From Hyphomonadaceae bacterium (GTDB lineage Bacteria > Pseudomonadota > Alphaproteobacteria > Caulobacterales > Aquidulcibacteraceae), in the NCBI GenBank assembly GCA_016791365.1, contig JAEUMT010000008.1:59455-123454 (forward strand): 64,000 nt of DNA, written 5' to 3'. Below, piece after piece: positions 1-8,127 of the stretch. The notes beneath the pieces were generated by a model. That model saw nothing but the letters and a program-made list of their open reading frames with translations. It did not search any database and was not told the origin of the DNA. Numbering within the stretch: position 1 is the stretch's first letter; the number at the start of each line of letters is the position of its first letter. A program made the translations under genes and the position numbers.

Positions 1-1
1 T

Positions 2-385
2 GTGGTGTCGTCGCGGACGATCGATCGCCGCGGCGCTCTGCAAAGTCTGCCACAAGGATTGGCGGGTCAGATGTTCGCCGCCGCCGAAGGCGCCGCGGTC
101 AACACCGTTCAGTCCGCGGGCGTGCTGGTGGCTGTTATCGAGCGTATCAATCGTCCCGAGACGAGCGCCGATCCGCAGATCGTCGAGGCGACCCGCACTT
201 ATGCCGAGCGGCCGTGCCAGCAGGAGGCGCTGCAAGCCGGGGCGCCTCCGTTCTGCGGGCTTAGCACCAGCGTAGCGGAATCGCTGCAGGGTCAAATTCT
301 CGCGCAGTCAAACCCGCGCCGCTACGAGCAGCGGATCGCAAGCATCTATCGCGCGTCGACAGAAACGCCCGAAGAAGGCCAATGA
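2..385 (+). CDS. C-terminal part of a probable periplasmic peptidyl-prolyl isomerase (PpiD/SurA type), cut by the window edge
   Basis: Only the last ~127 residues are present; the reading frame is open to the left edge, so the apparent GTG start at base 2 is probably internal. The segment contains a stretch resembling the end of a rotamase-associated domain (GLAGQMFAAAEGAAVNTVQS, then VAVIERINRP) followed by a helical tail with two cysteines. No complete PPIase domain is visible, so the assignment rests mainly on position: a PpiD-like foldase lies directly before trpE in Caulobacter-type genomes. Its TGA overlaps the trpE ATG by four bases (ATGA), which indicates translational coupling. Alternative: any other envelope protein with a helical C-terminus. 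Confidence 0.5.
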   Translation: MVSSRTIDRRGALQSLPQGLAGQMFAAAEGAAVNTVQSAGVLVAVIERINRPETSADPQIVEATRTYAERPCQQEALQAGAPPFCGLSTSVAESLQGQILAQSNPRRYEQRIASIYRASTETPEEGQ

Positions 386-1929
386 GTCAGGCGGAGCCAG
401 CGCTGGAACCGGCGCTGGCCGCTTACACCGAAGCACACGCACGCGGTGGCGGCGTGGTCTGGATGAAGCGCGTCTCAGATCTGGAGACGCCTGTTTCGGC
501 GATGTTGAAGCTTGGCGCCGATAAGCCCGGCTCTTTCCTGCTGGAAAGTGTGCAAGGCGGCGATTTTCGCGGGCGCTATTCGATCATCGGTCTCAAGCCT
601 GATTTGGTTTGGCGGGTGCGCGACGGGCGCGCCGAAGCAAGCCGAGGTGGTTTTGCTGATCGCGCGTTCCGCCCGCAGCGCGATGCCCCGTTGAAGAGCC
701 TACGCAAGCTGCTGGCGCGGTCGGCCTTGGATTTGCCGCCGCATCTGCCTCCGATGGCCGCAGGCCTCTTCGGGTATCTTGGCTACGACATCGTGCGTCT
801 GGTGGAGAAGCTTCCTCCAACGGCCGCCGATCCGATCGGAACCCCGGAAGCGCTTCTCGTGCGGCCCACTGTTGTCGCCGTATTCGACAACGTCACGGGC
901 GAGATCACGCTCATTACCCCGGCGCGCAAACGCGCGGGCCAATCCGCCGAAGCGGCGCACAACGCCGCGCGTGAGCGGCTTGAGCGCGTCTGGCGCGCCC
1001 TGGATCGCCCGCTATCAAAGAAACACGGCGCCGCCGCGCCACCGGAGACGGTCGAGCCCAAGTCGAACACAACGCCTGACGCCTATCGGGCGCTGGTGGG
1101 AACGTGCAAACAATATTGCCGCGCCGGTGATGTGTTTCAGGTGGTGCCGAGCCAGCGCTTTTCGGCGCCGCTAAGAGCGCCGCCCTTTGCGCTCTATCGC
1201 TCGCTAAGGCGGCTCAACCCTTCGCCTTTCCTCTATTACCTCAACTTCGCCGACTTTGCCGTTGTGGGTTCGAGTCCGGAGATCCTTGTGCGCAAGCGCG
1301 CCGACACGATCACCATCCGGCCGATCGCCGGCACGCGTCCGCGCGGTGAAACTCCAGCACATGATCATGCGCTCGAAGAAGAATTGCTTGCCGATCCAAA
1401 AGAGCGCGCCGAGCACCTCATGCTCGTTGATCTCGCCCGCAACGATCTGGGGCGCGTTGCTGTGCGCGGCGCGAAGCCCGGATCAAATGCCGCCGCCGCA
1501 AGCGCAGGCTCGGCGCACGTGCGCGTGACCGAGGCGTTCACGATCGAACGCTACAGCCATGTGATGCACATCGTCTCCAATGTCGAAGGCGAACTCGCAG
1601 ATGGACTGGGCGCGCTGGACGCCCTGCTCGCGGGCTTTCCGCACGGCACGGTGACAGGCGCGCCGAAAATTCGCGCGATGGAAATCATCAACGAAATCGA
1701 GCCCCACAAACGTGGCATCTATGCCGGCGGCGTCGGTTACTTTGGCGCGGGCGGCGACATGGACACCTGCATCGCGCTGCGCACCGCCGTGGTGAAGGAC
1801 GGTATGCTTTACGTGCAAGCCGGCGGCGGCGTTGTGCTCGACAGCGATCCGGAACTTGAGCTGCAGGAAACGCAACACAAGTCGCGCGCGTTGTTTCGCG
1901 CAGCCGGTGAAGCCTGGCGTTACGCGTAA
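382..1929 (+). CDS. trpE: Anthranilate synthase component I
   Basis: Converts chorismate plus ammonia or glutamine-derived NH3 to anthranilate, the first committed step of tryptophan synthesis, in the cytoplasm with TrpG. The 515-residue protein has the N-terminal regulatory motif LLES (53-56), where tryptophan normally binds for feedback inhibition. The chorismate-binding domain follows, with RPIAGTRPRG (313-322), ERAEH (341-345) and GTVTGAPK (422-429). One oddity is a small Ala/Ser-rich loop at about residues 365-379, where relatives run almost directly from GRVA into VRVTE. The ATG overlaps the upstream stop. It is separated from trpGDC by a secreted-protein gene and a terminator, so the two trp units are probably transcribed separately. 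Confidence 0.97.
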   Translation: MSQAEPALEPALAAYTEAHARGGGVVWMKRVSDLETPVSAMLKLGADKPGSFLLESVQGGDFRGRYSIIGLKPDLVWRVRDGRAEASRGGFADRAFRPQRDAPLKSLRKLLARSALDLPPHLPPMAAGLFGYLGYDIVRLVEKLPPTAADPIGTPEALLVRPTVVAVFDNVTGEITLITPARKRAGQSAEAAHNAARERLERVWRALDRPLSKKHGAAAPPETVEPKSNTTPDAYRALVGTCKQYCRAGDVFQVVPSQRFSAPLRAPPFALYRSLRRLNPSPFLYYLNFADFAVVGSSPEILVRKRADTITIRPIAGTRPRGETPAHDHALEEELLADPKERAEHLMLVDLARNDLGRVAVRGAKPGSNAAAASAGSAHVRVTEAFTIERYSHVMHIVSNVEGELADGLGALDALLAGFPHGTVTGAPKIRAMEIINEIEPHKRGIYAGGVGYFGAGGDMDTCIALRTAVVKDGMLYVQAGGGVVLDSDPELELQETQHKSRALFRAAGEAWRYA

Positions 1930-2052
1930 CGCTGGGTTCCGCACTTACAGTCATTTAAGCGAAGTTCGGCGGCGCCGAAAAAGGCGCGCGTGCGTTGTCA
2001 TGCGTGCTTTCAAGCCGGAACTTCCCTTCCGGCGTCCCTCGGAGAAAATCGT

Positions 2053-2610
2053 ATGAAGAAGCTTCTCATCGCGTCAGCGGCGACGGCTGCATTGGCGTTC
2101 GCTCTGCCGGCCTTCGCGCAGGTAACCGGCACGGTAACGGGCCAGACCCAGGCGCAAGTGAATACGCGCTCGGTGACAGCGCCGGCCACGCAAGCCGCGG
2201 AGGAAACAACTCAGCGCGCCGAAGAGACCGCCAATGCCGCGACAGCGCCCCGCACCGTGACAGGCGAAGCAAGGGAGTCGACCGAAACGCCGGTAACGAC
2301 AGCGCAAGCGGAAACCACGGGCACGGTTACGACGCCGTCAGCTGAACCAGCCGTCAACGCCGCGAGCGAAACCGCGAGACAAGCAGCCGAGACCGCCGCC
2401 GACGCGGCGCCCGATGCGACAGTGAGCGCGCAAGCTCAAACCTCGACGCAAGTTGAAGCGTCGCCCACTGGCGCCCGCGCCGGCACGCAGACCGCGGCGC
2501 AAGCTGCGGCAACTCTGCCGCAATCGGTGCAAGTCGCTGTCGCTGACGGCCGCTACACGACGGATGATCTCAACCGCGCGCAATTGCAGGCGCTCGGCGG
2601 CGGTCGCTAA
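2053..2610 (+). CDS. Secreted Ala/Thr/Gln-rich low-complexity protein
   Basis: A 185-residue protein of unknown function. The start is ATG 2053, preceded by GGAG (2041-2044), and it opens with a clear signal peptide: MKKLL, a hydrophobic core, then a cleavage site after AFA near residue 23. An upstream in-frame start at 1990 would put 21 charged residues before the signal and is not used here. The mature chain is dominated by Ala, Thr, Gln and Glu in irregular AAETTQRAEETA-like stretches, with no cysteine and no recognisable domain; it is probably extended or helical in the periplasm. The last 30 residues (SVQVAVADGRYTTDDLNRAQ) look more globular. A strong terminator follows. Confidence 0.8.
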   Translation: MKKLLIASAATAALAFALPAFAQVTGTVTGQTQAQVNTRSVTAPATQAAEETTQRAEETANAATAPRTVTGEARESTETPVTTAQAETTGTVTTPSAEPAVNAASETARQAAETAADAAPDATVSAQAQTSTQVEASPTGARAGTQTAAQAAATLPQSVQVAVADGRYTTDDLNRAQLQALGGGR

Positions 2611-2632
2611 GACCTGAAATTCGCTTACAAGG

Positions 2633-2665
2633 ATGGCGGGACCGAAAGGTCCCGCCATTTCTTTT
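2633..2665 (+). terminator. Rho-independent terminator after the secreted-protein gene
   Basis: Perfect 11-bp stem (2633-2643 with 2648-2658) closed by a GAAA tetraloop and followed by TTCTTTT. It lies 22 bases after the stop codon at 2610 and separates trpE and the secreted-protein gene from trpGDC. Confidence 0.9.
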
Positions 2666-2783
2666 GTTCCGGCGCTGCGCTACGCTCTCGCCGGCATGAT
2701 CCTCTGGCTGGCCTCCGCACGATGGCGCGTTTGACGACGCTTTGAACTTGCTCGTCGCAACGCTTGCCTGGAGGCCCGGCGCC

Positions 2784-3359
2784 ATGATCCTCGTTATCGA
2801 TAATTATGACAGCTTTGTTTATAACCTCGTGCACTACGTCGAGGACTTTGGCGTGCGCGCCGAAGTCGTTCGCAACGATGCGCTGACGGTGGCGGAGGTG
2901 TTGAAGAAGAAGCCTAAGGCAGTGATCCTCTCGCCTGGGCCCTGCACGCCAAAGGAAGCTGGCATCTGCCTGGAGCTTATCGCGAAGGCGCCCGACGACC
3001 TGCCGATGTTCGGCGTTTGCCTGGGGCACCAGGCGATCGGTCACGCCTTCGGCGGCGATGTCGTCAGCGCGCGGGAGATCATGCACGGCAAAGTCTCTGA
3101 GGTAACCCATGTCAACCGGGGCCTCTTTCGCGGTCTCCCGTCGCCGTTCCGTGCGACGCGCTATCATTCACTTGCCGTGAAGCGCGCGACGTTCCCTGCT
3201 GACCTGAACATCGACGCCGAAACCGCCGATGGCGAAGTGATGGGGCTATCGCACAAGACGCGGCCGGTGTTTGGCGTTCAGTTTCACCCGGAGTCGATTG
3301 CGTCCGAACACGGTCACGCGCTCGTCGGCAACTTCCTCAACGCCGCAGGCTTGCGATGA
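2784..3359 (+). CDS. trpG: Anthranilate synthase component II (glutamine amidotransferase)
   Basis: Class I glutamine amidotransferase subunit that releases ammonia from glutamine for TrpE; it may also serve p-aminobenzoate synthase, so pabA is an equivalent name. The 191-residue protein starts MILVIDNYDSFVYN. ATG 2784 is chosen because GGAGG (2770-2774) sits nine bases before it; an upstream in-frame start at 2742 adds residues not found in the family. The catalytic triad is visible: Cys79 in FGVCLGHQ, and His168 and Glu170 in QFHPES. The stop overlaps the trpD ATG by four bases. Confidence 0.96.
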   Translation: MILVIDNYDSFVYNLVHYVEDFGVRAEVVRNDALTVAEVLKKKPKAVILSPGPCTPKEAGICLELIAKAPDDLPMFGVCLGHQAIGHAFGGDVVSAREIMHGKVSEVTHVNRGLFRGLPSPFRATRYHSLAVKRATFPADLNIDAETADGEVMGLSHKTRPVFGVQFHPESIASEHGHALVGNFLNAAGLR

Positions 3360-4366
3360 CGCTCGCGGCTACCATCGCGGCATTGCGCGAGAGCGCGGCC
3401 GTGCAGGCGTCGGACATTGACGGCGCCTTCGCGGAAATCATGGACGGCGCGGCCGCGCATGAGGACATCAAGCAGTTCTTGACGCTGACCATGCCGCTGA
3501 TGGGGCATGCGCCACTCATCGCCGCGGGCGCGCGGGCGCTGCGCTCACGGATGCTGCGGGTAAACGCGCCCGACGGCGCCATCGATCTGTGCGGCACGGG
3601 CGGCGATGGCGCTCATACGCTGAATATTTCCACCGCCGTGGCGTTCGTCGTGGCCGGGTGCGGCGTGCCGGTGGCGAAGCACGGCAATCGGGCAATGAGC
3701 TCCAAATCTGGCGCAGCTGATGTGTTGGAGGCGCTGGGTGTGAAGCTCACTGCCGACTTGGGCATGATCGAGCGCTCATTGCGCGAGGCCGGCTTGGCGT
3801 TCCTGTTTGCGCAAAATCATCACCCTGCCATGCGCCACGTGGCGCTGGCGCGGCGCGAACTTGGAAAGCGCACGATTTTCAACTTGCTCGGACCTCTCTC
3901 GAATCCGGCGGGCGTGAAGCGTCAACTGATAGGTGTGTTCAGCGTGGACTTCATCGCGCCGGTCGCTGGAGCGCTGAACGAGCTTGGCTGTGAGAAAGCC
4001 TGGGTTGTGCACGGCTCGGGCGGGCTGGATGAATTGTCGGCGCAGCATCGTGAAGCCAACAATGTCGCGGTGCTGGATGGCGGCGCGGTTGCGCTCGTCC
4101 GGGCAAGCGTCAATGCCGAGATCAATCCCGATATCCGTGGCGGCGCCGCGACGGACAACGCCGAAGAGATGCGCGCGCTGTTGGGTGGCGCCGGGCGCCC
4201 GGGACATCGCGCGGCGGTCATCTTAAACGCAGCGGCCGCGCTCGTGGTGGCCGGCAGGGCGGTTGATGTCGTTGAGGCGTGGCCAATGGCTGAGCACGCG
4301 CTGGACAGTGGCGCGGCGCGCGGCGCACTGGAGAAGCTTGTGGACCTGACACGGAGCGCGGCGTGA
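3356..4366 (+). CDS. trpD: Anthranilate phosphoribosyltransferase
   Basis: Transfers phosphoribose from PRPP to anthranilate, the second step of tryptophan synthesis. The protein has 336 residues, the usual length. The PRPP-binding motif GTGGD is at 80-84 and KHGNR at 108-112, followed by the conserved [14 protein letters not shown] segment. Its ATG overlaps the trpG stop and its TGA overlaps the trpC GTG, so trpG-trpD-trpC are translationally coupled. Confidence 0.97.
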   Translation: MTLAATIAALRESAAVQASDIDGAFAEIMDGAAAHEDIKQFLTLTMPLMGHAPLIAAGARALRSRMLRVNAPDGAIDLCGTGGDGAHTLNISTAVAFVVAGCGVPVAKHGNRAMSSKSGAADVLEALGVKLTADLGMIERSLREAGLAFLFAQNHHPAMRHVALARRELGKRTIFNLLGPLSNPAGVKRQLIGVFSVDFIAPVAGALNELGCEKAWVVHGSGGLDELSAQHREANNVAVLDGGAVALVRASVNAEINPDIRGGAATDNAEEMRALLGGAGRPGHRAAVILNAAAALVVAGRAVDVVEAWPMAEHALDSGAARGALEKLVDLTRSAA

Positions 4367-5142
4367 GCGTGTTGGAACGAATTGTTGCTTACAAACGCGA
4401 GGAAGTCGCGGCCCGCAAAATCGCGCGCCCGCAATCCGAACTGGATGCCGCGATCCGCGGACAAGGCCCGGCGCGCGGGTTCGTCGAGCACCTGCTTGAG
4501 ATGGAAGGGCCAGCCCTCATCGCGGAAATCAAGAGGGCGAGTCCGTCAAAGGGCCTCATTCGCGCCGAGTTCGATCCAGCCGCGCTCGCGCGCGCCTATG
4601 ATGAAGGCGGCGCGGCGTGCCTTTCGGTGCTGACCGATGCTCCGAGCTTTCAGGGACAGGAAGAGTATTTGGTCGCGGCGCGCAAAGCCTGCGACCTCCC
4701 CGCCTTGCGCAAGGACTTCATCATCGATGAATGGCAAGTCGCAGAAAGCCGTGCGTTCGGCGCTGACGCCATTCTGATCATCATGGCGGCAGTCGATGAT
4801 GCTCTTGCATCCGATCTCAGCGATGCGGCCGACGCGTTTGGCATGGACGCTCTCGTGGAAGTCCATGACGAGCATGAGTTGACGCGCGCACTCAAGCTGG
4901 GCTTCAAACTGATCGGCGTAAACAACCGCTCGTTGGCGACGTTCGAGACCGACCTCACGACAACGGAGCGTTTGGCGGCGGTCGCGCCGAAGGACGTGCT
5001 GCTCGTCTCGGAATCCGGCATCGCCACGCATGCGGACATCGTCAGATTGAGCGCCGCGGGCGCGCGCGCGTTTCTGGTCGGCGAGAGTTTGATGCGCCAA
5101 GATGATGTTGAAGCAGCAACGCGCGCACTACTTGGCCGTTAA
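4363..5142 (+). CDS. trpC: Indole-3-glycerol phosphate synthase
   Basis: TIM-barrel enzyme that closes the indole ring from carboxyphenylaminodeoxyribulose phosphate. The 259-residue monofunctional protein has no fused TrpF domain. Landmarks are the active-site motif [10 protein letters not shown] (55-64), [12 protein letters not shown] and the C-terminal SESGI phosphate-binding turn. The start is GTG 4363 inside the trpD stop (GTGA). In Caulobacter moaC and moeA follow trpC; here lexA follows directly after a 71-base gap. Confidence 0.97.
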   Translation: MSVLERIVAYKREEVAARKIARPQSELDAAIRGQGPARGFVEHLLEMEGPALIAEIKRASPSKGLIRAEFDPAALARAYDEGGAACLSVLTDAPSFQGQEEYLVAARKACDLPALRKDFIIDEWQVAESRAFGADAILIIMAAVDDALASDLSDAADAFGMDALVEVHDEHELTRALKLGFKLIGVNNRSLATFETDLTTTERLAAVAPKDVLLVSESGIATHADIVRLSAAGARAFLVGESLMRQDDVEAATRALLGR

Positions 5143-5168
5143 CTAAACTGGACTTGACCCACCGCTTG

Positions 5169-5183
5169 GAACGGATATAGAAC
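5169..5183 (+). promoter_or_regulatory. LexA operator (SOS box) upstream of lexA
   Basis: The direct repeat GAAC-N7-GAAC (GAAC at 5169-5172 and 5180-5183) lies 30 bases before the lexA ATG. This is the complement of GTTC-N7-GTTC, the LexA binding site of alphaproteobacteria, and its position implies that LexA represses its own gene. Confidence 0.88.
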
Positions 5184-5213
5184 ACCATATCGTTCACTAT
5201 TTGGTCCCAGGTC

Positions 5214-5894
5214 ATGCTGACAGCGAAACAAAAAGAACTGCTGCTCTACATCCACGAGCGGATCAAAGAGACGGGCGTTTCACCGTCGTTCGACGAAATG
5301 AAAGAAGCATTGGACCTGGCGTCCAAATCCGGCATCCACCGGCTGATCACAGCGCTTGAGGAGCGCGGCTTCCTGCGCCGCCTGCCGCACCGGGCGCGGG
5401 CGCTGGAAGTGCTCAAAATGCCCGATAGCGCCGCAACAGCCGCGCCGCCCAAGGGCCGCCAGTCTTTCCGGCCTTCCGTGGTCGGCGAAGGCCGCGGCAA
5501 CGGCGCCAGCGACCACAGCATTCCGATCCTCGGCCAAATCGCGGCCGGTGTGCCGATCGAAGCGATCCAGGCTGAGGTCGGCCGCATCACGCCTCCCGAG
5601 GATTTGCTGGGCGCAGGTGATCATTTCGCGCTCGAAGTGCGCGGTGACTCGATGATCCAAGCCGGCATTCTGGATGGCGACGTCGTCATCATTAAGCGTT
5701 CCGAGACCGCTGACAGCGGCGACATCGTCGTCGCGTTGGTCGACAACGAGGAAGCGACGTTGAAGCGCCTGCGCAAGCGCGGCAATTCGGTTGCGCTTGA
5801 AGCCGCCAATCCGGCGTACGAGACGCGAATTTTTGGCCCCGATCGCGTGCGCGTGCAGGGCAAGCTCGTGGCGATGATCCGCCGCTACTCGTAA
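5214..5894 (+). CDS. lexA: LexA, SOS-response repressor and self-cleaving protease
   Basis: Represses DNA-damage genes and cleaves itself when stimulated by RecA filaments. The 226-residue protein has an N-terminal winged helix-turn-helix (about 1-65, [19 protein letters not shown]), a long linker (70-100) and a C-terminal S24 peptidase domain. The cleavage bond is Ala111-Gly112 in QIAAGVP; the catalytic dyad is Ser146 in RGDSM and Lys184 in EATLKRL. The linker is longer than in E. coli LexA, as is usual in this class. An SOS box lies 30 bases upstream. Confidence 0.97.
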   Translation: MLTAKQKELLLYIHERIKETGVSPSFDEMKEALDLASKSGIHRLITALEERGFLRRLPHRARALEVLKMPDSAATAAPPKGRQSFRPSVVGEGRGNGASDHSIPILGQIAAGVPIEAIQAEVGRITPPEDLLGAGDHFALEVRGDSMIQAGILDGDVVIIKRSETADSGDIVVALVDNEEATLKRLRKRGNSVALEAANPAYETRIFGPDRVRVQGKLVAMIRRYS

Positions 5895-5901
5895 GCGGCG
5901 C

Positions 5902-8127
5902 TCACTCCCCTTCTGTATTCCGCGCTTGAGGCGTCCACGGACGGCGGATGTCTGCCGGCCAGGCGCGTGTGACGCGCGGTCCGAGCGGCGTCTCAGTGAT
6001 GATGGCGCCGCCCAACTGCGCGATGCTGGCCGGCGTGATGAGCGCGGCGAGCTGACAGCGGGTGGCGTAATCTGCCGGCGTCTCAATTTCAGCGATGACG
6101 ATTGCGCCAGCGACGCATCCCCGCTCCAGCGCCGCTGCATCGCGCGCCAGCACGATCGTACGCGATGGCGTTTGCCATTGGCACGAGCTGTCATTGCAGG
6201 TTTCCGCGGGCGCGAGGCGCTCAATCTCCGCCGGCGAAAGCCCCAGTGTCGCCCCTAGCCCGTCGCGCGCGTAGGTCGAGCGGCGGCTATTGCCGAGAAG
6301 CGTCCAGCGGCCGGCGTCGCGGACATAGATCGCGCGAAGATCGCTATCGAACGCAGCCACGGGCTGAGGCGCGGCAACATAGATCGCGATGCTGGCCGCA
6401 AGTATGGGCGCGCCGATCCAGCGTAACGCGCCGCGCCAGAGGCAAGCACATAGAAGCGCCGCGACACACAGAAGGAACGCGGCGTCCGGCGGCTTAGGGA
6501 CGGCCTGTACGGCTTCCGGACGTTCGCCAAACGTCTGACCTATGGCCGCGATCAGATCGAGCGCGCTCGCCATCACTTGTATCGGCGCATCAGCGAGACC
6601 GAACGGCGCAAGCACGGCGGCTACAACAGCCGCAGGCGCAACCAGAAACGAAAGAATAGGCTCCGCAAGCAAATTCGCAGGCAGCGAATAGAGCGAAAAG
6701 CGCTGGAAATGGTACATCGCGAACGGATCGGTCGCGAGGCCTGCGACAACAGAAATCAACAGCACAGCGCCGACGGCGCGCGTGCTCCATTGCATGAAGC
6801 CGATAATCGGTCCGGGCGTCGGCAGGGCCGGCGCATGCGGCGCACGGCTCAGCAATTCAAAGAGCGCGACCAACGCCATCGTCGCCGCGAACGACATCTG
6901 GAAGCTCGCGTCGAGCACGGATTCCGGAAACAGGAGAATTACGATGAACGCAGCGAGCGCGAGGCCGCGCATCGAGATCGCCGGCCGGTCGAGTAGAATC
7001 GCGCCGAAGGCGACGGCGGCCATGATGAAGGAGCGCAGCGCCGGCACGTTGATGCCGGAGACGATGAGATAGGCGCCAACGGCGACCAGCGCTCCGACCG
7101 CGGCGATCTTCTTGACCGGGAAACGCAGCGCGATCGGTGAAATGAGCGAGAACGTCCACAGCAATGTCGCGAACACGAGGCCGCCGACGATGCTCATGTG
7201 AATGCCGGAGACCGAGAGCAGATGGCCGAGGCCAGCGTTGAACAGCATCTCGTTCGTCTCACGATCGACAGCGCTGCGGTCGCCGGAGATAAGCGCCGCG
7301 GCAATGCTGCCGCCTCTGCCGGGAACGAGGCTTTGGATTTCGGCGGAAAGATCGGCGCGCATGGCGGCGAGATGCAGGCGTTGGCGATCAAACCATGAAT
7401 CGGGCTGTTCGAAGTTGGTGGGACGGCAGCGGCCGAACGAAAAGCCCGTGGCGCCGAGGCGTTCAAAATAGGCGCGGCGTGCGAAGTCGTAGGCGCCGGG
7501 CGCCATCGGACCCGACGGCGGGCCGAGCACGCCGAAGCAGCGTGCGGCGCGGCCGGGCGTGAGCAGCCCCGCTTCGCTCACCGACATGCGGGCGTAGCGC
7601 GGCGGTGAGGCGACGCCGTCGATCGAACGCACCAACAAGCGCAAGCGCGGGCCGTTGTCGTTGGCGTCATTGGCGACAACCCAGCCCTCGACGGCGCGTG
7701 GCTCTTCGGAGGCCGCGAATGCCGGTTGCGCGACGGTTTGCGTGCGAACTTGCGCGGCGATGGCGCCAAGGCCGGCGGCGGCGAGGAGCGCGCAAAGTCC
7801 GCCGAGCGCCTGGCGCAATCGCACCTGCCAGCCGGTTGGCGTTGCGTGAGGCACGGCCGCGAGCGCCAGGGCCGCGGCAATGCCGAGCCCGAACGCCGCG
7901 CCGCTGAGCCATACCGGCGGATCGCGGGGCGCCAGCATCCAAGCCGCGCTCCCCGCAATCATGGCGGGCGGGAGCCATAGTATCCAACGGTCGCGCTGCA
8001 GCGCCCGGAGATCGCTCAGGGCGCGGCTAGGAGAAAACGCGGGCCGCGTGCTACCACGCGCGCGTTTTGACCAGCCTGCTGAATTCTCCCCGATGAGCGT
8101 CGTCACACGCTTCGCCCCTTCCCCCAC
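5902..8127 (-). CDS. comEC: ComEC/Rec2-family membrane channel protein
   Basis: Family known as the inner-membrane DNA-uptake channel of transformation. There is an N-terminal region with membrane segments, a DUF4131-like soluble stretch, and then the polytopic Competence domain (landmark LISGDRSAVDRETNEMLFNA, then LLSVSGIHMSIVGGL). The C-terminal ~150 residues occupy the place of the metallo-beta-lactamase domain, but I see no HxHxDH metal motif, so that domain looks degenerate or absent. The start is uncertain: the GTG at 8127 would overlap the divergent gltX start by 35 bases. GTG 8106 and the Met at residue 56 (PAMIAGS) are alternatives. It sits between lexA and gltX as in Caulobacter. 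Confidence 0.85.
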   Translation of the reverse strand: MGEGAKRVTTLIGENSAGWSKRARGSTRPAFSPSRALSDLRALQRDRWILWLPPAMIAGSAAWMLAPRDPPVWLSGAAFGLGIAAALALAAVPHATPTGWQVRLRQALGGLCALLAAAGLGAIAAQVRTQTVAQPAFAASEEPRAVEGWVVANDANDNGPRLRLLVRSIDGVASPPRYARMSVSEAGLLTPGRAARCFGVLGPPSGPMAPGAYDFARRAYFERLGATGFSFGRCRPTNFEQPDSWFDRQRLHLAAMRADLSAEIQSLVPGRGGSIAAALISGDRSAVDRETNEMLFNAGLGHLLSVSGIHMSIVGGLVFATLLWTFSLISPIALRFPVKKIAAVGALVAVGAYLIVSGINVPALRSFIMAAVAFGAILLDRPAISMRGLALAAFIVILLFPESVLDASFQMSFAATMALVALFELLSRAPHAPALPTPGPIIGFMQWSTRAVGAVLLISVVAGLATDPFAMYHFQRFSLYSLPANLLAEPILSFLVAPAAVVAAVLAPFGLADAPIQVMASALDLIAAIGQTFGERPEAVQAVPKPPDAAFLLCVAALLCACLWRGALRWIGAPILAASIAIYVAAPQPVAAFDSDLRAIYVRDAGRWTLLGNSRRSTYARDGLGATLGLSPAEIERLAPAETCNDSSCQWQTPSRTIVLARDAAALERGCVAGAIVIAEIETPADYATRCQLAALITPASIAQLGGAIITETPLGPRVTRAWPADIRRPWTPQARNTEGE

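Noticed and set aside
1990..2052. Upstream in-frame start for the Ala/Thr-rich protein
   Set aside because: It would place 21 charged residues before a clear signal peptide, and ATG 2053 has its own ribosome site.
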